A stretch of 7,069 nt of DNA from Candidatus Rokuibacteriota bacterium (GTDB lineage Bacteria; Methylomirabilota; Methylomirabilia; Rokubacteriales; CSP1-6), in contig JACQRS010000190.1 of the NCBI GenBank assembly GCA_016206385.1, positions 1-7,069 on the forward strand, given 5' to 3'. Every line of letters begins with the position of its first letter. The stretch's first letter is position 1. Shown here one piece after another: positions 1-6,271 of the stretch. The notes beneath the pieces are model-generated. The model was not told where the DNA came from. It made no database searches and saw only the letters and a program-made list of their open reading frames with translations. The translations under genes were made by a program, and so were the position numbers.

Positions 1-10
1 AATAGCCGCG

Positions 11-1093
11 ATGCTGCCGAAGACCGACATCGGGCCGCGCCGCCGTTCAGGCGCCGCGTCGGGGCCGCGGTCGCTCGTGATGTGGGCCGCGCTGGCCCTG
101 TGCTGGGCGAGCGGTGCCCGCGCCCAGGGGTTCGGCGGCACCGTGGCCGACATGCTGGTGCGCGGCGACAGCCTCCTGGCGCAGAAACGGCCGAACGAGG
201 CGATCATCCAGTACCAGGAGGCGCGCACGCTCTGCCCCACGCCCGCCGAGATGGTGCAGTCGCTGCAGGGGGAGGCACGGGCCAGGCTCCAGCTCGGGCA
301 ACCCCTACCGGCCGCCGGCCTGATGGAGGAGGCGGCCACCCGCCATCCCGACGATCCGCGCGCCGCCGACCTCCTGTTCGGCGCCGGGCAGGCCCGCAAG
401 GGCGCCGGGGAGCTGGACAGGGCCATTGACCTAATGTCCCGCGCTCTCGAGAGGTCCCCGACGCCCGACGTCCTCCCCCTGGTGAAGTTCCAGCTGGCGC
501 AGGCGCTCCGCCTGCGGGCCAGGCCGGTGGAGGCGGTCGAGGTCCTGAAGGATTTCGAGTCCGCCTTCCCGAACCATCAGATCCTCCCCAACGTGCTCTA
601 CACGCTGTCCCTCATCAACCACGATCTCGGGAAGCTGGAGGAGTCGGAGGCAGGCTACCGATCCGTGATGAAGCGCTACCCGGGAACGCCGGCCGCCATC
701 GAGGCGCACTTCGAGATCGGCGCGGTCCTGGCCGACCGGGGGCGGAGGGCGGAAGCGGCCGACTTCTACAGGAAGTACGTCGCCTTCAATCCGGTGTCGC
801 CGGTGGCCGCGGCGGCGCTGGAGCGGGCGGGAGATCTGCTCCTGCTGCGCTCCCCGAAGCAGAGCGTCGTGCTCTACGGCCTGGCGAGGGTCAAGGCCAA
901 CGCCAACCCGAAGCCACCGCTCGCGGACCTCGGATTGAGCCGCTGGCTGCCGGTGAAGAAGGCGCTGGCGGAGGCGCTGGCGCGGGTCTGGGTCCTGGCG
1001 ATTGTCGTCGTCGCCGCCCTGGCGGCCGCCGTGCTTTTCGGCCGCTACGTGCTGCGCCGGCTGCGGAGGCGGCCGGACCCGCTGCGGGCCTGA
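11..1093 (+). CDS. Exported TPR-repeat protein with C-terminal membrane anchor
   Basis: A 360-residue protein of tetratricopeptide-like helical repeats, probably a protein-protein scaffold held at the outer face of the inner membrane. The N-terminus looks like a signal peptide: an arginine-rich n-region (residues 10-20), a hydrophobic stretch at about 22-34 and an A-R-A/Q cleavage site near 38. TPR-like helix pairs are visible around residues 57-71, 131-150, 167-190, 205-227 and 242-264, several followed by the typical turn proline. A hydrophobic segment at about 326-345 precedes a basic tail (RRLRRR), which predicts a single C-terminal transmembrane helix with a short cytoplasmic end. The start is uncertain: the frame stays open to the window edge, no Shine-Dalgarno is visible in the ten bases before ATG 11, and Met24 (position 80) would leave a shorter signal peptide. 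TPR architecture is seen directly; the partner is unknown. It resembles BamD/YbgF-type periplasmic TPR proteins only in general layout. Confidence 0.8.
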   Translation: MLPKTDIGPRRRSGAASGPRSLVMWAALALCWASGARAQGFGGTVADMLVRGDSLLAQKRPNEAIIQYQEARTLCPTPAEMVQSLQGEARARLQLGQPLPAAGLMEEAATRHPDDPRAADLLFGAGQARKGAGELDRAIDLMSRALERSPTPDVLPLVKFQLAQALRLRARPVEAVEVLKDFESAFPNHQILPNVLYTLSLINHDLGKLEESEAGYRSVMKRYPGTPAAIEAHFEIGAVLADRGRRAEAADFYRKYVAFNPVSPVAAAALERAGDLLLLRSPKQSVVLYGLARVKANANPKPPLADLGLSRWLPVKKALAEALARVWVLAIVVVAALAAAVLFGRYVLRRLRRRPDPLRA

Positions 1094-1148
1094 GACGGGG
1101 AAGCCGGTCCGGGAGGCGGCGCGGCGCCCGGAGCGGCGGCGCTCCTCC

Positions 1149-1439
1149 TCAGTCGCCCTCGAAGGGGCGGGGAGGGGGCTCGTCGGTCCTGGCCGCCTTC
1201 TTGCGGGCTTCCTCGAACTTCTTCTCGAGGATCTCCTCGCGGTGGCGGGTCTCCTCCATGGCGCGGGCGAGCTTCTCCTCGGCCTCGCGGCGTTGCGCCT
1301 TGACCTGGCCGAGCGCCTCGTCCAGCGACTGATGCTCGCGGTGCTTGGGCCGTTCTTCGAGGAGGATCGATCCCGTCGCCGGGTCGATCACCAGGAGCGT
1401 GTCGCAGCACGGGCAGGTGATTCTCAGGGTCCTGGACAT
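1149..1439 (-). CDS. Small CxxC-motif, coiled-coil hypothetical protein
   Basis: A 96-residue protein that I cannot name. Residues 5-20 carry a short beta-like stretch with C9-P-C-C12, resembling half of a zinc-ribbon knuckle. Only three cysteines are present, so a complete four-cysteine site would need dimerisation or another ligand (His33 or His36 are nearby). Residues 38-84 are highly charged (Glu, Arg, Lys) with hydrophobic spacing expected of a coiled coil, and the tail is proline-rich and acidic. The start is supported by GAGG at 1446-1449, six bases ahead of the ATG. The gene converges on the TPR gene with a 55-bp gap and diverges from the 580-codon gene across 41 bp. The first part of that neighbour is also a charged coiled coil, so the pair may be functionally linked; that is inference. 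GC content matches the flanking chromosome. Confidence 0.65.
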   Translation of the reverse strand: MSRTLRITCPCCDTLLVIDPATGSILLEERPKHREHQSLDEALGQVKAQRREAEEKLARAMEETRHREEILEKKFEEARKKAARTDEPPPRPFEGD

Positions 1440-1480
1440 CGAGCGCCTCGAACCAGTCTATTCTAGCGCGAAGGAGCACC
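1440..1480. promoter_or_regulatory. Very short divergent intergenic region with possible overlapping promoters
   Basis: Only 41 bp separate two divergent starts, so both promoters must lie here or inside the opposing genes. The one AT-rich patch has TATTCT (1459-1464, + strand) and, on the opposite strand, TAGAAT (1465-1460), which could be back-to-back -10 elements. Ribosome binding sites are clear on both sides: AAGGAG at 1471-1476 four bases before ATG 1481, and GAGG at 1449-1446 (-) six bases before ATG 1439. No -35 boxes are convincing, so the promoter reading is tentative. Confidence 0.35.
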
Positions 1481-3223
1481 ATGGGTAACGCACCGAAGAG
1501 CGCCTACGAAATCGCCCTCGAGAAACTGAGGCAGCGCGACCGGGAGCGGGGCGAGGAGGCCCCCGCCGCCCTGTCGGACGAACAGAAGGAGCGGATCGCG
1601 GAAATCCGGAAGGCGCATGAGGCCCGCGTGGCGGAGCGCGAGATCCTGTTCCGATCGGAACGTGCGAAGCTCCTGGCCGACCCGGAGGCGGCGGAGAAGC
1701 TGGCGCGGCTCGAGGAGGGGCACGCCGGGGACCGGCGCCGGCTCCAGGATCGCCTGGAGAGCGAGATCGCAGCCGCGCGCGCCGGAAAGGAAGCCCCGGG
1801 ACGGAAGGCGGCCGGGGAAGGGGAACAGGCGCGAGGGAACAAGGGGAGCGGAGGGGGCGCGGGGAAGGGGCGCGGCGGCCGGAAGAAGGTCGCGGCGACC
1901 TGCGTCGCCATCGGGATCGGCCTGGGTCTGGCGGCCCCGGCCGGACGGGCCGCAACCACGCCATCCGGGGCGGGCGGCGGAGAGGTCATCGTCCTCAGGG
2001 CGGCCCGCCTCCTCGACGGGACCGACGCGCCCGTTCGGGAAAAGGTCCAGGTCGTGGTCGAGGGGGACCGGATCCGATCGATCGGCCCCGCCGCCCCCGT
2101 CCCCGCGAGGGCGCGGGTGATCGATCTCGGCGGGGCGACCCTCCTTCCCGGCTGGATCGACGCCCACACGCACGTCCTGCTGCAGGGCGATCCGACGGCG
2201 CGGTCCTACGAAGACCAGATCCTCAAGGAGTCGATCCCGCGCCGGACGATCCGGGGGGTGGCGGCGGCGCGGGCCGCGCTGCTGAACGGCTTCACGACGC
2301 TCCGGGACCTGGGGACCGAGGGGGCCGGGTACGCCGACGTGGCGATCCGCGACGGCATCGCGGAGGGGCACATCGTCGGCCCGCGGCTGCTCGTCGCGAC
2401 CCTCGCCCTGGACATCACCGGCGCCTACCCTCTGGTCGGCTTCGCCCCCGAGTCACAGGTCCCGAGCGGCGTCCAGGTGGCGGACGGGCCCCACGCCGGC
2501 CGCGCGGCGGTGCGCGAGCAGATCAAGCACGGGGCCGACTGGATCAAGGTCTATTGCGACCGGGGCTACTTCGTCAACGAGGCGGGGCGCCTCGACAGCA
2601 TCCCGACCTTCGATCCCGACGAGCTGGCGGCGATCGTGGACGAGGCGCACCGTCAGGGGCGCAGGGTCGCGGCGCACGCCATGGCGCCGAAGGGGATCGC
2701 CAACGCCCTGGACGCGGGAGTGGACAGCATCGAGCACGGCGTGGGGCTCGACGCGGCGTCGATCCGCCGGATGGCCGCCCGGGGGGTCTACTACTGCCCG
2801 ACCCTCACCGTCACGCAATACGTCGCCCCGGCGCGCGCCGCCGAGGGGCGCGGGATCTGGGCGCGCATCCCCGACTTTCATCGCCGGTCCTTCGAGGCCG
2901 CGCTCAAGGGCGGGGTCAGGATCGCCTTCGGGAGCGATGCCGGAGGGTTCCCCTGGAGCACGAGCCAGGCGGAGGAGTTCCTCTGGATGGTGCGCTACGG
3001 CATGACGCCGGCGCAGGCGATCCGCTCCGCCACGACCGTGGCGGCGGCGCTCCTGGGCAGGGAGAACGAGATCGGGAGGATCGCCCCCGGCTACCGGGCG
3101 GACCTGGTGGCGGTGCCCGGGAACCCGCTGGACGACATCGATCTGATGCGGCGTGTCGGGTTCGTGATGGCCGGCGGGGTGGTCCACAAGCACGATTTGA
3201 GAGGTGGCGAGCAGGATGGCTGA
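1481..3223 (+). CDS. Coiled-coil protein fused in frame to an imidazolonepropionase-like amidohydrolase
   Basis: One 580-residue frame with two dissimilar halves. Residues 1-105 are a charged, soluble coiled-coil segment; residues 106-134 are a Gly/Lys/Arg linker. Residues 135-158 look like a signal peptide: KK, a hydrophobic run from V137 to A152, then AGRA/A. Residues 168-575 form a metal-dependent amidohydrolase of the imidazolonepropionase-like/prolidase-like group (COG1228 type): the entry strand motif DAHTH with H229 and H231, K356 in DWIKVY as candidate carboxylated lysine, H399 in AAHA, H419 in EHG and D486 in GSDAGG, then the usual C-terminal beta-sandwich return (GYRADLVAV). These residues can build a binuclear metal site. 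Characterised relatives hydrolyse Xaa-Pro or other Xaa-amino-acid dipeptides, or related amides; the substrate here cannot be told. The start has AAGGAG four bases upstream. If the internal hydrophobic segment acts as an anchor, the enzyme domain would be periplasmic and the N-terminus cytoplasmic. The halves may be two genes joined by mutation or sequence error. Confidence 0.8.
   Translation: MGNAPKSAYEIALEKLRQRDRERGEEAPAALSDEQKERIAEIRKAHEARVAEREILFRSERAKLLADPEAAEKLARLEEGHAGDRRRLQDRLESEIAAARAGKEAPGRKAAGEGEQARGNKGSGGGAGKGRGGRKKVAATCVAIGIGLGLAAPAGRAATTPSGAGGGEVIVLRAARLLDGTDAPVREKVQVVVEGDRIRSIGPAAPVPARARVIDLGGATLLPGWIDAHTHVLLQGDPTARSYEDQILKESIPRRTIRGVAAARAALLNGFTTLRDLGTEGAGYADVAIRDGIAEGHIVGPRLLVATLALDITGAYPLVGFAPESQVPSGVQVADGPHAGRAAVREQIKHGADWIKVYCDRGYFVNEAGRLDSIPTFDPDELAAIVDEAHRQGRRVAAHAMAPKGIANALDAGVDSIEHGVGLDAASIRRMAARGVYYCPTLTVTQYVAPARAAEGRGIWARIPDFHRRSFEAALKGGVRIAFGSDAGGFPWSTSQAEEFLWMVRYGMTPAQAIRSATTVAAALLGRENEIGRIAPGYRADLVAVPGNPLDDIDLMRRVGFVMAGGVVHKHDLRGGEQDG
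1814..1870 (+). other. G-quadruplex-like G-run cluster inside the linker-coding region
   Basis: The coding strand has six runs of four or more G in 57 bases: 1814-1817, 1820-1823, 1843-1846, 1853-1857, 1861-1864 and 1867-1870. The last four are separated by loops of 6, 3 and 2 bases and fit the standard four-tract G-quadruplex pattern. The runs encode the Gly/Lys/Arg linker between the coiled-coil and amidohydrolase halves. The tract could affect translation or sequencing accuracy; folding is not shown by sequence alone. Confidence 0.5.
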
Positions 3224-3338
3224 CGCACCTGGTCTCGTCCGCCGCAGGGACGGGCTATTTGGCCCCTCTCCAGAGCTTGTAACTTCAACGGTGGCTTCCT
3301 TGCGACTCTGTCGTTCCGCTGAGGAGGATGCGGGCTGA
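3216..3338 (+). pseudogene. Possible remnant of a downstream gene start overlapping the amidohydrolase stop
   Basis: An ATG at 3216 overlaps the last codons of the amidohydrolase (ATGGCTGA, sharing the stop at 3221-3223) and opens a 40-codon frame ending in TGA at 3336-3338. The first dozen codons are GC-rich like the upstream gene. From about 3255 the composition drops and the frame reads like random sequence. This is what the beginning of a translationally coupled gene would look like after its body was replaced by the incoming R-M segment. GAGAGG lies upstream at 3199-3204, a little far to be a good binding site. It may equally be a chance ORF. The remaining bases to 3422 show no gene, only a short CT-repeat near 3360-3370. 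Confidence 0.22.
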
Positions 3339-3422
3339 GGATCTTCTCTTCGAAGCCTGCTCTCTCTCTCACCGGCACCGCGGCGTTTAACCCGGAATCA
3401 ACGGTCCATGAAGCCCTACTTA

Positions 3423-3977
3423 TTAGCTTGAAATGGATCGTAGAACTTCGAAAGCTTGGCTCAAAGTGCCACCGCAAGCGTTCATCCATGACGGGGGACT
3501 TCCCACGGCAAACGAGAGCCAGAAGGTATCCGTTCCTTGCCTTCCTCTATGCTGAGGCGTATGACCGACGACGTATTTCCGCAAGAGGCGTTTGGAGATT
3601 ACCCAACAGTGAGCGTCGAACGGCGAAACGCCGAGGCAGATCGCGTACTCGTAGTCCTGGTCCCGAATCTGCTGAAACTTGTAAACACCGCTCTCCCAGA
3701 GGGTCGAAAACTTGATCTCCATTCGGCGCCGTGCGATGACGCGATCAGCCTCTGAGTCTCCACTCGCGGTCACATCGAGTCCCTTTGCGGCACACCATCC
3801 AGAGACTAATTGTTCGCCGATCTTGCCAACTTGCCGTGAAGGACGGGAGCGGACCCAGGCGAAGGGGCTCCCAGCCCAGGGATCCGCGGCAGCTTGGGGG
3901 ACATAATCCGACTTCAGGGTAGTTGCGATGGAAACGAGAATGCACACATCCGGATCAGTAATGGACCTCGGCACCAC
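3423..3977 (-). CDS. Type II restriction endonuclease-like PD-(D/E)xK nuclease
   Basis: A 184-residue protein with a recognisable PD-(D/E)xK nuclease core: GKIGEQ with E55 on the first helix, D78 in SEADRVI, and the MEIK pair E87-x-K89 at the end of the next strand. A Q-rich helix (KFQQIRDQDYEY, from K100) and a hydrophobic strand (AICLGV) follow, as expected for the catalytic fold. Size and position directly behind a DNA methyltransferase and small ORF support a type II restriction endonuclease that cuts DNA lacking the partner's methylation. The site cannot be deduced from sequence. The start is a GTG at 3977 followed immediately by a second GTG at 3974; the purine-rich binding site at 3982-3995 is 4 bases from the first and 7 from the second, so either may be used. 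It is the last gene of the cassette, 18 bp after the small ORF. A solitary DNA-repair or Mrr-like nuclease is less likely given the neighbours. Confidence 0.75.
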   Translation of the reverse strand: MVPRSITDPDVCILVSIATTLKSDYVPQAAADPWAGSPFAWVRSRPSRQVGKIGEQLVSGWCAAKGLDVTASGDSEADRVIARRRMEIKFSTLWESGVYKFQQIRDQDYEYAICLGVSPFDAHCWVISKRLLRKYVVGHTPQHRGRQGTDTFWLSFAVGSPPSWMNACGGTLSQAFEVLRSISS

Positions 3978-3981
3978 CGCA

Positions 3982-3995
3982 CCCCCTTTCTCCCC
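3982..3995 (-). promoter_or_regulatory. Extended ribosome binding site for the nuclease with tandem GTG starts
   Basis: Read on the minus strand the gap between the small-ORF stop and the nuclease is GGGGAGAAAGGGGG, then TGCG and two GTG codons. It is a strong purine tract paired with weak start codons. It supports translation beginning at 3977 or 3974 rather than at a later internal codon. Confidence 0.55.
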
Positions 3996-4217
3996 TTACA
4001 ATTTGCTGTCTGGATGAGGATCGGCACTGGCCCTCCAGCCGGCTAAAATTAGATCGGCGAGAACCGTGAATGAGGCGTACCTCTGACCATGGGCTAGATA
4101 CGCAAGGTGCTGATACTCACGTACCAGCCGCTCGAACACAGGTCGAAGTTCCTCGGGGAGCCGCTTTTCGGCATCCCTATACCTTGGGTTCGCTGTTGGG
4201 TCAGTCGGTTGTTCCAA
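3996..4217 (-). CDS. Small R-M-associated protein of unknown function
   Basis: A 73-residue protein lying between the methyltransferase and the nuclease, 9 bp after the first and 18 bp before the second, so it is almost certainly part of the same transcript. It starts at TTG 4217; GAGG at 4225-4228 overlaps the methyltransferase stop (TGAGG) and lies 7 bases away, suggesting translational coupling. There is no other methionine in the protein. The sequence predicts two helices, an amphipathic one at about 15-40 (rich in Glu and Arg) and a more hydrophobic one at about 48-61 (FTVLADLILAGW), followed by a polar tail. I see no helix-turn-helix of the usual controller-protein type, no zinc site and no catalytic motif. 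Candidate roles are an accessory subunit of the nuclease or methyltransferase, or a non-HTH regulator; these are inference only. The tight spacing and codon use like its neighbours argue that it is a real gene. Confidence 0.6.
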   Translation of the reverse strand: MEQPTDPTANPRYRDAEKRLPEELRPVFERLVREYQHLAYLAHGQRYASFTVLADLILAGWRASADPHPDSKL

Positions 4218-4224
4218 CGGCCGG

Positions 4225-4228
4225 CCTC
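4225..4228 (-). promoter_or_regulatory. Ribosome binding site fused to the methyltransferase stop codon
   Basis: On the minus strand the stop TGA (4229-4227) runs into GAGG, seven bases before TTG 4217. The arrangement decides the start of the 73-residue protein and suggests that its translation depends on ribosomes finishing the methyltransferase. Confidence 0.45.
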
Positions 4229-5264
4229 AGCTAGGGGTCGTGAACAAATGAGCTTGACGTTGGTCGAGTTCGGCGATTCGCTTAACGGCGATTTGGACCG
4301 CCTTGGGATTGTTGTCCACTAATAGGAACCGCCGTCCTAGTCGCTTCGCTACGACCCCGGTAGTTCCAGTACCAGCGAAGTAATCCAGCACCAGATCTCC
4401 TGGTTTGCTCGATGCCATGATGATCCGCTGCAAGAGACGCTCAGGCTTCTGAGTAGGGTAGCCGGTCCGTTCTGCACTATTGGTCGGTACGATAGTCATC
4501 CACCAGACATCTGTGGGGAGTTTTCCTTTGCTAGCCTTCTCTGGTCCGACGAGGCCGGGTGCCATATAGGGAAGCCGGTCAATCTCATCACGGTTGAACA
4601 CCCACTCGTCGCTCTTTGCAAACCATAGTATGTTGTCGTGCTTCCGAGGCCACCGGTCGCGGGGTCTTCCTCCGTAGTCATAGGCCCAAACTATCTCATT
4701 CAAAAAGCGATGCGGCCCAAAAATCTCATCGAGAACCAGCCGTGCATAATGCACCGAATGGAAGTCCAAGTGAAGGTACAAAGAGCCCGTGCCTTTGAGA
4801 ACACGGTGAGTTTCAACGAGGTGTCGGCGAAGAAAAAGAAGGTACTCGTCGAAGGGAAGATCGTCACGGTAGTTTAGGGTCGAGGTAACATGATACGAGT
4901 AGACACGGTCACCAAACCCCTTTCGCAGACGGTCACCGCTCCCCGTGCGGATCGTGTTGAGCGTCCGGACCTGACCCGTTCCGAAAGGCGGATCTACGTA
5001 CACGAGATCCACACAGGCATCTGGCAGCTTGCGCAGGGCCTGCAAGGAATCCTCGAGGAAAACCCCCTCTTGGATACGAGAATCAGATTCAGATAATTTG
5101 CCCGCGCCGGGAGCACGATGTGCACTCGGCAGAGCCGTGTGTTGGTAGATCTCTCCTGACAACAGCTGTCCGGTCCCAACAACTCGCCGATTTGAATTGA
5201 CGGCATCCTGGCGCTTTCGCGATCTCTTCGCGTGTCTATCTGAATTCTCGAGTGCCACTGGCAT
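4227..5264 (-). CDS. Beta-class type II DNA methyltransferase (probably N6-adenine)
   Basis: A 345-residue site-specific DNA methyltransferase that transfers a methyl group from S-adenosylmethionine to an exocyclic amine. The catalytic motif IV is DPPFGTG at 91-97, after the strand VDLVYV. Motif X is around TGYPTQKP at 267-274. The SAM-binding motif I is DYFAGTGTTG at 294-303, followed by the motif II acidic strand end VDNNP at 316-320. Motif IV before motif I with X between is the permuted beta-class order, and DPPF rather than SPPY favours adenine over cytosine-N4. The target-recognition part should lie at about 200-260 (the segment containing YDYGGRPRDRWPRKHDN is distinctive). The first 65 residues are a basic extension with RHAKRSRKRQ and no known fold. 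ATG 5264 is supported by AGGAGAG at 5271-5277, six bases upstream, the best start signal in the cassette. It is first in the operon and much less GC-rich than the flanking genes. Recognition sequence is unknown. Confidence 0.93.
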   Translation of the reverse strand: MPVALENSDRHAKRSRKRQDAVNSNRRVVGTGQLLSGEIYQHTALPSAHRAPGAGKLSESDSRIQEGVFLEDSLQALRKLPDACVDLVYVDPPFGTGQVRTLNTIRTGSGDRLRKGFGDRVYSYHVTSTLNYRDDLPFDEYLLFLRRHLVETHRVLKGTGSLYLHLDFHSVHYARLVLDEIFGPHRFLNEIVWAYDYGGRPRDRWPRKHDNILWFAKSDEWVFNRDEIDRLPYMAPGLVGPEKASKGKLPTDVWWMTIVPTNSAERTGYPTQKPERLLQRIIMASSKPGDLVLDYFAGTGTTGVVAKRLGRRFLLVDNNPKAVQIAVKRIAELDQRQAHLFTTPS

Positions 5265-5332
5265 GGGGAACTCTCCTGGCTGAGGTTGGACGAGGTCATT
5301 TTTTCTGCGCGTGAAAGGTCTTGTGTCCTAGC

Positions 5333-5345
5333 GCGGCAGAGCCGC
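5333..5345. repeat. Short perfect inverted repeat in the divergent spacer
   Basis: GCGGC-AGA-GCCGC, five-base arms around a three-base loop, lies in the 169-bp spacer between the divergent methyltransferase and the gene at 5434. It sits near the point where AT-richer R-M DNA gives way to richer sequence, so it could be an operator, a hairpin in the leader of the gene at 5434, or an end of an inserted piece. No promoter boxes in the spacer are convincing on either strand. Confidence 0.35.
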
Positions 5346-5433
5346 AACCAAACGGTTAAGGAAGAGAGGAGGGCATGACGCCTCTGCGGCATGATGGTGT
5401 TTCTGCGCACTGTCACGCCGACAAGGAGACGCC

Positions 5434-6048
5434 ATGGACCGATTCATTGTGCACCATCGGGACCGGATCTTGGGCACGCTGGCGTGCTTCGAGCGGGTCA
5501 TCTTCAAGGGGCACCTGCCGATGAGCCACCCAACGGGATTGGAGACCTTTTTCTCATCGTGGCTCGGCTTGAAGCTGAAGAAGTTCAAGGAGGTGGCTTT
5601 TCACCTCGCGGGCCGGCTCAAGGAGCACGTCCAAGCCGTGACTCAACAGGCGGGGCGGCCCTATCAGTACCTCGATCGGCTGGCGTGCGAGGAGGATTTC
5701 GGCCGCCAGATCGCTGCGCGCGACGGCGTGGCGCGGGGACTCATCTGTGTCTTCGGCGCCGTCGAGCCGGTGCAGGCGTTCCGCCTGGCCTACGGTGATG
5801 GACGTCCGCGGCTGTGCTCCGACTGGCGCAAGTGCCTGGTGCACTACTTTTACCTCCTTGACCCCGAGTTCGGCTTCATGCACGTCCGCCGCCCCACTTG
5901 GGTCCCGTTCACCATGCAGGTCCACGTCAACGGCCACGACTGGCTGGCCCGCCGCCTGAGCCGCCTCCGCCTGGTCTTCACGCGCGCTTGTTGCGAGCAA
6001 ATGATCGGCCCGGCATTTCGATCTGGCACGATCAGTGCGAACTGCTAG
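5434..6048 (+). CDS. Truncated member of a conserved uncharacterised protein family
   Basis: A 204-residue frame starting MDRFIVHHRD, with AAGGAG five bases before its ATG. From memory this resembles a widespread uncharacterised family of roughly 400 or more residues, often found in multiple copies and in variable genome regions; I cannot verify this without a search. Blocks that look conserved are CFERVIFKGHLP (18-29), AGRPYQYL (73-80), the run around ICVFGAVEPVQAFRLAYG (104-121), RKCLVHYFYLLDPEFGFMHVR (132-152) and FTMQVHVNGHDWLARRL (159-175). After about residue 180 the sequence changes to Cys/Ser/Gly-rich text without family character and stops, so the C-terminal half seems lost by deletion or insertion near 5980-6000. 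No signal peptide or membrane segment is seen. The reaction is unknown; a mobile-element role has been a tempting guess but no transposase triad can be pointed to. Codon use is GC-rich, unlike the adjacent R-M genes, implying a separate origin. Confidence 0.6.
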   Translation: MDRFIVHHRDRILGTLACFERVIFKGHLPMSHPTGLETFFSSWLGLKLKKFKEVAFHLAGRLKEHVQAVTQQAGRPYQYLDRLACEEDFGRQIAARDGVARGLICVFGAVEPVQAFRLAYGDGRPRLCSDWRKCLVHYFYLLDPEFGFMHVRRPTWVPFTMQVHVNGHDWLARRLSRLRLVFTRACCEQMIGPAFRSGTISANC

Positions 6049-6053
6049 TTGGT

Positions 6054-6063
6054 GGACATGTCC
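6054..6063. repeat. Ten-base perfect palindrome just after the truncated gene
   Basis: GGACATGTCC is a perfect palindrome six bases past the stop of the truncated gene. It is followed by AGATCCCAAG and an AT-richer patch. It could be a protein-binding site or part of a foreign element's end; with no second copy in the window, its meaning is open. Confidence 0.3.
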
Positions 6064-6066
6064 TAG

Positions 6067-6252
6067 ATCCCAAGTAAATTGGGCCATGCGCGGACGAACA
6101 TCTCGTGGAGGCGTGTGCGCGAGGCCCTCTAGTACGAGTACTGCCCAATGGAGTTCTGGCGCAGGTACGACGGGAACGGGACAGTGCTGGTGATCCTGAG
6201 TGCGTTCATGCGGCTGTCCAACGCGAACCAGCCGTACCAAGGCGGCGCCTGA
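6067..6252 (+). pseudogene. Possible decayed coding fragment
   Basis: The frame ending at TGA 6250-6252 reads as protein-like text rich in Trp, Arg and Tyr (for example HARTNISWRRVREAL and MEFWRRYDGNGTVLVILSAF) but is broken by TAG at 6130-6132, where a single change from CAG would restore it. The uninterrupted part from ATG 6148 is only 34 codons and lacks a clear binding site. I do not recognise the family. With the truncated gene before it, the 6049-6323 stretch is best read as degraded DNA; otherwise I see nothing coding in it on either strand. Confidence 0.22.
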
Positions 6253-6271
6253 GGAACCGATCTTCCCGTGG

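Noticed and set aside
1094..1148. Intrinsic terminator between the convergent TPR and CxxC genes
   Set aside because: GC-rich partial inverted repeats exist, but the stems are imperfect and there is no T-run.
1463..2371. A 302-codon minus-strand frame opposite the fusion gene
   Set aside because: The plus-strand frame contains all amidohydrolase metal motifs; the minus frame is low-complexity Arg/Pro/Gly text.
3319..3342. GCTGAGGA direct repeat near the island's left edge, with a partial match near 5278
   Set aside because: The copies are only eight bases, and the 5278 match lies at the methyltransferase binding site; no evidence for an attachment site.
4638..4877. Small plus-strand ORFs inside the methyltransferase
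   Set aside because: They are antisense to a gene with clear motifs IV, X and I and have no convincing coding features.
5324..6066. Eight-base direct repeats TGTCCTAG at 5324-5331 and 6059-6066 flanking the truncated gene, as a target duplication
   Set aside because: Repeated eight-mers are expected by chance many times in 7 kb, the match does not extend, and no terminal inverted repeats accompany it.
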